From an uncultured Clostridia bacterium (GTDB lineage Bacteria; Bacillota; Clostridia; TANB77; CAG-508): DNA of 9,495 bases. The notes beneath the pieces are model-generated. The model saw only the letters and a program-made list of their open reading frames with translations. It was not told the origin of the DNA and did no database searches. Both the position numbers and the translations under genes were made by a program. Shown piece after piece: positions 6,533-9,495 of this stretch; positions within the stretch are counted from its first letter, which is position 1; each line of letters opens with the position of its first letter. The stretch lies in assembly GCA_947631315.1 (NCBI GenBank), contig CANRLA010000051.1, positions 1-9,495 of the forward strand, given 5' to 3'.

Positions 6533-6548
6533 ATTAACCAAAGACGAT

Positions 6549-6553
6549 GGGAG
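6549..6553 (+). promoter_or_regulatory. ribosome binding site deciding a TTG start (LCP gene)
   Basis: GGGAG (6549-6553, within TGGGAGA) lies 9 bases before TTG at 6563. The TTG start includes the Lys-rich cytoplasmic segment ahead of the membrane helix, which LCP proteins usually have. Confidence 0.6.
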
Positions 6554-6562
6554 AACAAAAAA

Positions 6563-7888
6563 TTGGAAAAAAAAGTTAATACAAACATAAAAAAAAGCCC
6601 TAATAAAAAAAGTAAAAAAGTTAAAAAGAAAAAAAATAAATTTTTAAGAAAATTCTTCTTGTTATTGCTAATGATTATTATTGCATTTTTCATATATTTT
6701 GCAGTTAGAGTTGTTCAAAACGGTGGAGGTATGCAAGGAATTGTTACAACAATTGTAGGTAGTAGCATAGATGAAGTTGAAAATCTAGATGATATATATG
6801 TTTTGTGTTTAGGCAAAAGTTTAAATATGACAGATACTATAATGGTAGTAAAATATAGTCCAAAACTTCAAACTGCATCAATGTTATCTATTCCAAGAGA
6901 TACTTTTGTTGGAAAGAATAAAGATACAGCTACAGCATGGGATAAGATAAACAGTAAATATCAAACAAATCCTCAACTTACTCTTGATGCAGTAAATAAA
7001 TTAACAGGACTTAATGTAAAATATTATTTAACAGTTGATACAAAAGCATTAAGAGATTTAGTTGATGCAATAGGTGGCGTATATTTTGATGTACCAATTG
7101 ATATGGATTATGATGATTGCACACAGGATTTATATATACATTTAAAAGCAGGGTATCAGTTATTAAATGGAAGGCAGGCAGAATGGGTAGTAAGATTTAG
7201 ACATAATAATAATGGAACATCGTACTCTACAGAATATGGTGATAATGATTTAGGAAGAATGAAAACTCAAAGAGAGTTTATAAAAACAGTATTAAGCCAA
7301 ACAATAAAAGCAAGTAACATAACCAAAATAAATGATTTAATAAAAATAGCAACAGAAGAAGTTGAAACTAATCTACCATGGGACTTAATAAGAAAATATA
7401 TACCAGCATTATTGAATTTCAATACTGAAAATTTAGTTACAGATCAACTTCCAGGAACAGCACAATACTGTAATCAACTATCATTTTTCTTAGCAGATCA
7501 AACTAAATCTAAAGAGGTAGTAAATAATTTGTTTTTACAACAAACAGAAAATAATAATGATAATGAAAATGTAATAGGAAATACAACAATTGATGGAGAA
7601 ATAACTCCTAGTCCAAAAAGAAATTCGCAAATTACGATAGAAGTTTTAAATGGAACAGGTACAACGAGCAAATTAACATCAGCAATTACACAATTACAAA
7701 ATCAAGGTTATAAAATATCAAAAAAAGGACAAACCAACGTTACTAGAACAACATTAATTATAGATAGAAGAAATAATACAAGCGATGTTAGAAATGCTAT
7801 AAAATCACTTCTAGGAACAGGTCAAGTAAAAACTGGAGAAGATACAAATGGAGTTGATTTTACAATAATAATAGGACAAGATTATTAA
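6563..7888 (+). CDS. LCP (LytR-CpsA-Psr) family cell-wall polymer transferase with LytR_C domain
   Basis: LCP enzymes transfer lipid-linked polymers such as teichoic acids or capsular glycans to peptidoglycan on the outer membrane face. This 441-residue protein has a Lys-rich cytoplasmic start (1-30), a membrane helix (about 30-50) and an LCP domain (about 75-245). Visible key elements are TDTIMV with Asp91, SIPRDT with Arg112 and Asp113, KINSKY (128-133), GGVYFDVP (171-178), RFR with Arg211 and Arg213, and DLGRMKTQRE (229-238). These are the conserved Arg/Asp positions that bind the pyrophosphate of the lipid donor. An Asn-rich linker (about 325-355) leads to a C-terminal LytR_C-type domain (about 357-441, starting ITIEVLNGTG), found in a subset of LCP proteins. 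The start is TTG. It has its own promoter and ends at a shared terminator. The polymer transferred is not deducible from this window. Confidence 0.93.
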   Translation: MEKKVNTNIKKSPNKKSKKVKKKKNKFLRKFFLLLLMIIIAFFIYFAVRVVQNGGGMQGIVTTIVGSSIDEVENLDDIYVLCLGKSLNMTDTIMVVKYSPKLQTASMLSIPRDTFVGKNKDTATAWDKINSKYQTNPQLTLDAVNKLTGLNVKYYLTVDTKALRDLVDAIGGVYFDVPIDMDYDDCTQDLYIHLKAGYQLLNGRQAEWVVRFRHNNNGTSYSTEYGDNDLGRMKTQREFIKTVLSQTIKASNITKINDLIKIATEEVETNLPWDLIRKYIPALLNFNTENLVTDQLPGTAQYCNQLSFFLADQTKSKEVVNNLFLQQTENNNDNENVIGNTTIDGEITPSPKRNSQITIEVLNGTGTTSKLTSAITQLQNQGYKISKKGQTNVTRTTLIIDRRNNTSDVRNAIKSLLGTGQVKTGEDTNGVDFTIIIGQDY

Positions 7889-7940
7889 GTATAAGATTTT
7901 AAAATTAAAAGTAATAAAAAAATTCAATTAAATAAAATAT

Positions 7941-7990
7941 AAAAATAGTGGGGGTTTTTATTTAAAATATAAATGTCGCCCACTATTTTT
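7941..7990. terminator. bidirectional terminator between convergent LCP and dacF-like genes
   Basis: AAAAATAGTGGG (7941-7952) is a perfect 12-base inverted match to CCCACTATTTTT (7979-7990). A second small stem, TTTAT/ATAAA (7957-7961 and 7969-7973), lies inside. The stem has A on one side and T on the other, so it gives a T run on both strands. It lies 52 bases after the LCP stop and 12 bases from the dacF-like stop. Confidence 0.88.
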
Positions 7991-8002
7991 ATATATTAAT
8001 AT

Positions 8003-9346
8003 TTATTTTCGCTTCTTCTTGCTTATTATGATAACTAAAACTAACAACACTAAAAATACAACTAATAAGGCTATTATAAGATTAGCATAGCTACTAGAAC
8101 TTACATCATGAGAAGCAATAAGGTCTGATGAATAAGTTTTATCATCATAGCTATAAGTAATTTTTCCTATGATTTCTCCTTTTGAAATAGGTGCCAAAAA
8201 TTTTGACATAGTTATTTTAGGAGTAATATCTATCATTTCATCCTTTAAAACAAGAGCACTAAGCTCGTCTTTAACAATTAAATCTAAAGATTTAGAATCT
8301 TTTTGACCATTTATAATATTAACAGTAGTAGCAACACTTCCAGCAGAAATTAAATTTTTATATTCATAACAATTAAATCCATAATTAAATAATCTAATAC
8401 AATCAGCTTCTCTAGTTGTGTTTTTATTTTCTTCGGTCTGTGTGTAGCTAGATACTTTAGAATTAAGAATGACAGCAATCAAATTTAAGTCGTCTTTTTT
8501 ACAACTTGCTACGATACAATATCCAGCAGGGTCAGTATAACCAGTTTTTAGTCCATTAGCATAAGGAAAATAATAGTTACCATTTTTATAAAGAAGAGCG
8601 TTAGTTGATTTACAGGTGCGAATATCACCGGTATAAGTTTCAGTATTAGGTAAAGAATAAGACATTTTACCAACGATAGACATTAAATCTGCATTTGTAT
8701 AAGCATAACAACCAATTAAAGCCATATCATAAGCGGTAGAATAATGATTTTCATTATGAATACCATTAGGATTAACAAAGTTAGTATTCATACAACCAAT
8801 TTCTTTAGCTTTTGAATTCATCATATCAGCAAAAGTTTTTATACTTTCATCAAACTTACTTTTAGTCTCGGCAGAAGAATCTAATAAATAATTATTTCCA
8901 TTATTTGCAATATATTCAGCCAAAACAAAAGCAGCGTCATTTGCAGATGCAATCATAAGTACATGAATAAGGTCTTTTACGCTTAAAGATTCACCAGGCA
9001 CAAGGTCAATAGTTGTATAAGTTGCAGGAACACTATTTACGGCATAATAACTTACATTAACCATATCATTAAAATTACATTTCTCTAGCACTAAAAGAGC
9101 AGTTACTATTTTAGTAACACTTGCTGGATATAATCTTTCATTTCCATTTTTGTTGTAAAGAACCTTTTTGTTATCTGCATTTAAAAGAACACAACCTTCA
9201 GCATAAAGTTCTAGACCAGTATCATTTTCACTTAACTCTTGTGGAAGCGATGTAGCATAACTAAATCGCATACCAAATGCAAAAGAAAAAATTAAGAATA
9301 CTATTAAAATTTTATTTATTAATTTGTAAAATGTTTTAGTTTTCAA
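8003..9346 (-). CDS. DacF-type D-alanyl-D-alanine carboxypeptidase (S11, PBP5-like)
   Basis: Low-molecular-weight penicillin-binding protein that removes the terminal D-Ala from peptidoglycan stem peptides outside the membrane; 447 residues. It has a signal peptide (about 1-31, hydrophobic core 13-25, likely cut after FSYA). The three active-site motifs are SVTK (76-79, nucleophile Ser76 and Lys79), SAN (134-136, in place of the more common SGN) and KTG (267-269, within NGLKTGYTDPAG). Typical S11 text is also seen: MIASANDAA and NFVNPNGIH (189-197). Residues about 330-410 fit the PBP5 C-terminal beta domain. Instead of an amphipathic anchor it ends in a full membrane helix (about 421-441) and a basic tail (SKKKRK). 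The start codon is TTG, with TAAGGAG 7 bases upstream. It converges on the LCP gene and has its own promoter. Substrate preference among muropeptides is not readable. Confidence 0.93.
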   Translation of the reverse strand: MKTKTFYKLINKILIVFLIFSFAFGMRFSYATSLPQELSENDTGLELYAEGCVLLNADNKKVLYNKNGNERLYPASVTKIVTALLVLEKCNFNDMVNVSYYAVNSVPATYTTIDLVPGESLSVKDLIHVLMIASANDAAFVLAEYIANNGNNYLLDSSAETKSKFDESIKTFADMMNSKAKEIGCMNTNFVNPNGIHNENHYSTAYDMALIGCYAYTNADLMSIVGKMSYSLPNTETYTGDIRTCKSTNALLYKNGNYYFPYANGLKTGYTDPAGYCIVASCKKDDLNLIAVILNSKVSSYTQTEENKNTTREADCIRLFNYGFNCYEYKNLISAGSVATTVNIINGQKDSKSLDLIVKDELSALVLKDEMIDITPKITMSKFLAPISKGEIIGKITYSYDDKTYSSDLIASHDVSSSSYANLIIALLVVFLVLLVLVIIISKKKRK

Positions 9347-9353
9347 ATTGTAA

Positions 9354-9360
9354 CTCCTTA
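9354..9360 (-). promoter_or_regulatory. ribosome binding site deciding a TTG start (dacF-like gene)
   Basis: Read on the minus strand, TAAGGAG (9360-9354) lies 7 bases before TTG at 9346. The next possible start, Met26, lies inside the signal peptide core, so the TTG is clearly the start. Confidence 0.8.
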
Positions 9361-9370
9361 GAAATTTCTA
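9359..9370. promoter_or_regulatory. perfect 12-bp palindrome in the dacF-like leader
   Basis: TAGAAATTTCTA is self-complementary over 12 bases. It lies just downstream of the predicted -10 box and touches the ribosome binding site, a position suited to an operator. Short A+T palindromes arise easily by chance in this base composition, so the regulatory call is weak. Confidence 0.25.
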
Positions 9371-9377
9371 TTCTTAA

Positions 9378-9406
9378 ATGATAGCAATATATAAAAAATA
9401 AATCAA
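9378..9406 (-). promoter_or_regulatory. promoter of the dacF-like gene (extended -10)
   Basis: On the minus strand TTGATT (9406-9401) and TATCAT (9383-9378) are spaced by 17 bases, with TGC directly before the -10, an extended -10 element. Transcription would start near 9371, leaving a leader of about 25 bases before the TTG. Beyond it, 9407-9495 holds only A+T-rich DNA with a small inverted repeat TGTAAA/TTTACA (9455-9470). Confidence 0.68.
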
Positions 9407-9495
9407 GTAATTCAATAAGAATTTTTTCGTTTGTGCCTTTTTTTACTTTTTAATTGTAAAAAAATTTACATACTTTATTTTAAAATTCGCCTCAC

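Overview
The window is very A+T-rich, has strong AGGAGG-type ribosome binding sites and short intergenic gaps, and carries gene families typical of low-GC Gram-positive bacteria: a clostridial-type M18 aminopeptidase, DUF5711, LCP and DacF-like proteins. I infer an A+T-rich member of the Clostridia (Bacillota), possibly an uncultured gut lineage. The species cannot be named from the sequence. There are eight protein-coding genes and no rRNA, tRNA, CRISPR array or transposase gene.

Layout: (1) 1-525, the 3' part of an M18 aminopeptidase gene, closed by a strong hairpin terminator. (2) 770-4284, a tightly coupled three-gene operon for a GldA/GldF/GldG-type ABC system (ATPase, ABC-2 permease, auxiliary GldG-like subunit), closed by its own terminator. 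The ATPase carries an unusual Lys-rich tail of about 147 residues. (3) 4343-4462, a G+C-rich core framed by A+T-rich inverted arms, unlike its surroundings and probably a dispersed palindromic element. (4) 4531-7888, three same-strand genes for envelope proteins: a DUF5711 protein, a CvpA-family membrane protein and an LCP (LytR-CpsA-Psr) cell-wall polymer transferase with a LytR_C domain. The LCP gene also has its own well-formed promoter. (5) 7941-7990, a bidirectional terminator between convergent genes. (6) 9346-8003 on the minus strand, a DacF-type D-alanyl-D-alanine carboxypeptidase with its own promoter.

From 770 onward the theme is the cell envelope. The ABC system has an unknown substrate and extracytoplasmic auxiliary mass; DUF5711 is a one-pass protein with a large outside domain; CvpA is a small multi-pass protein; LCP attaches polymers to peptidoglycan; DacF trims stem peptides. 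Any functional link between them is inferred from adjacency. No clearly new system is proven here. The best leads are the Lys-rich ABC tail, the G+C-rich palindromic insert and the odd leader of the cvpA gene. Three genes start with TTG, each with a good ribosome binding site.
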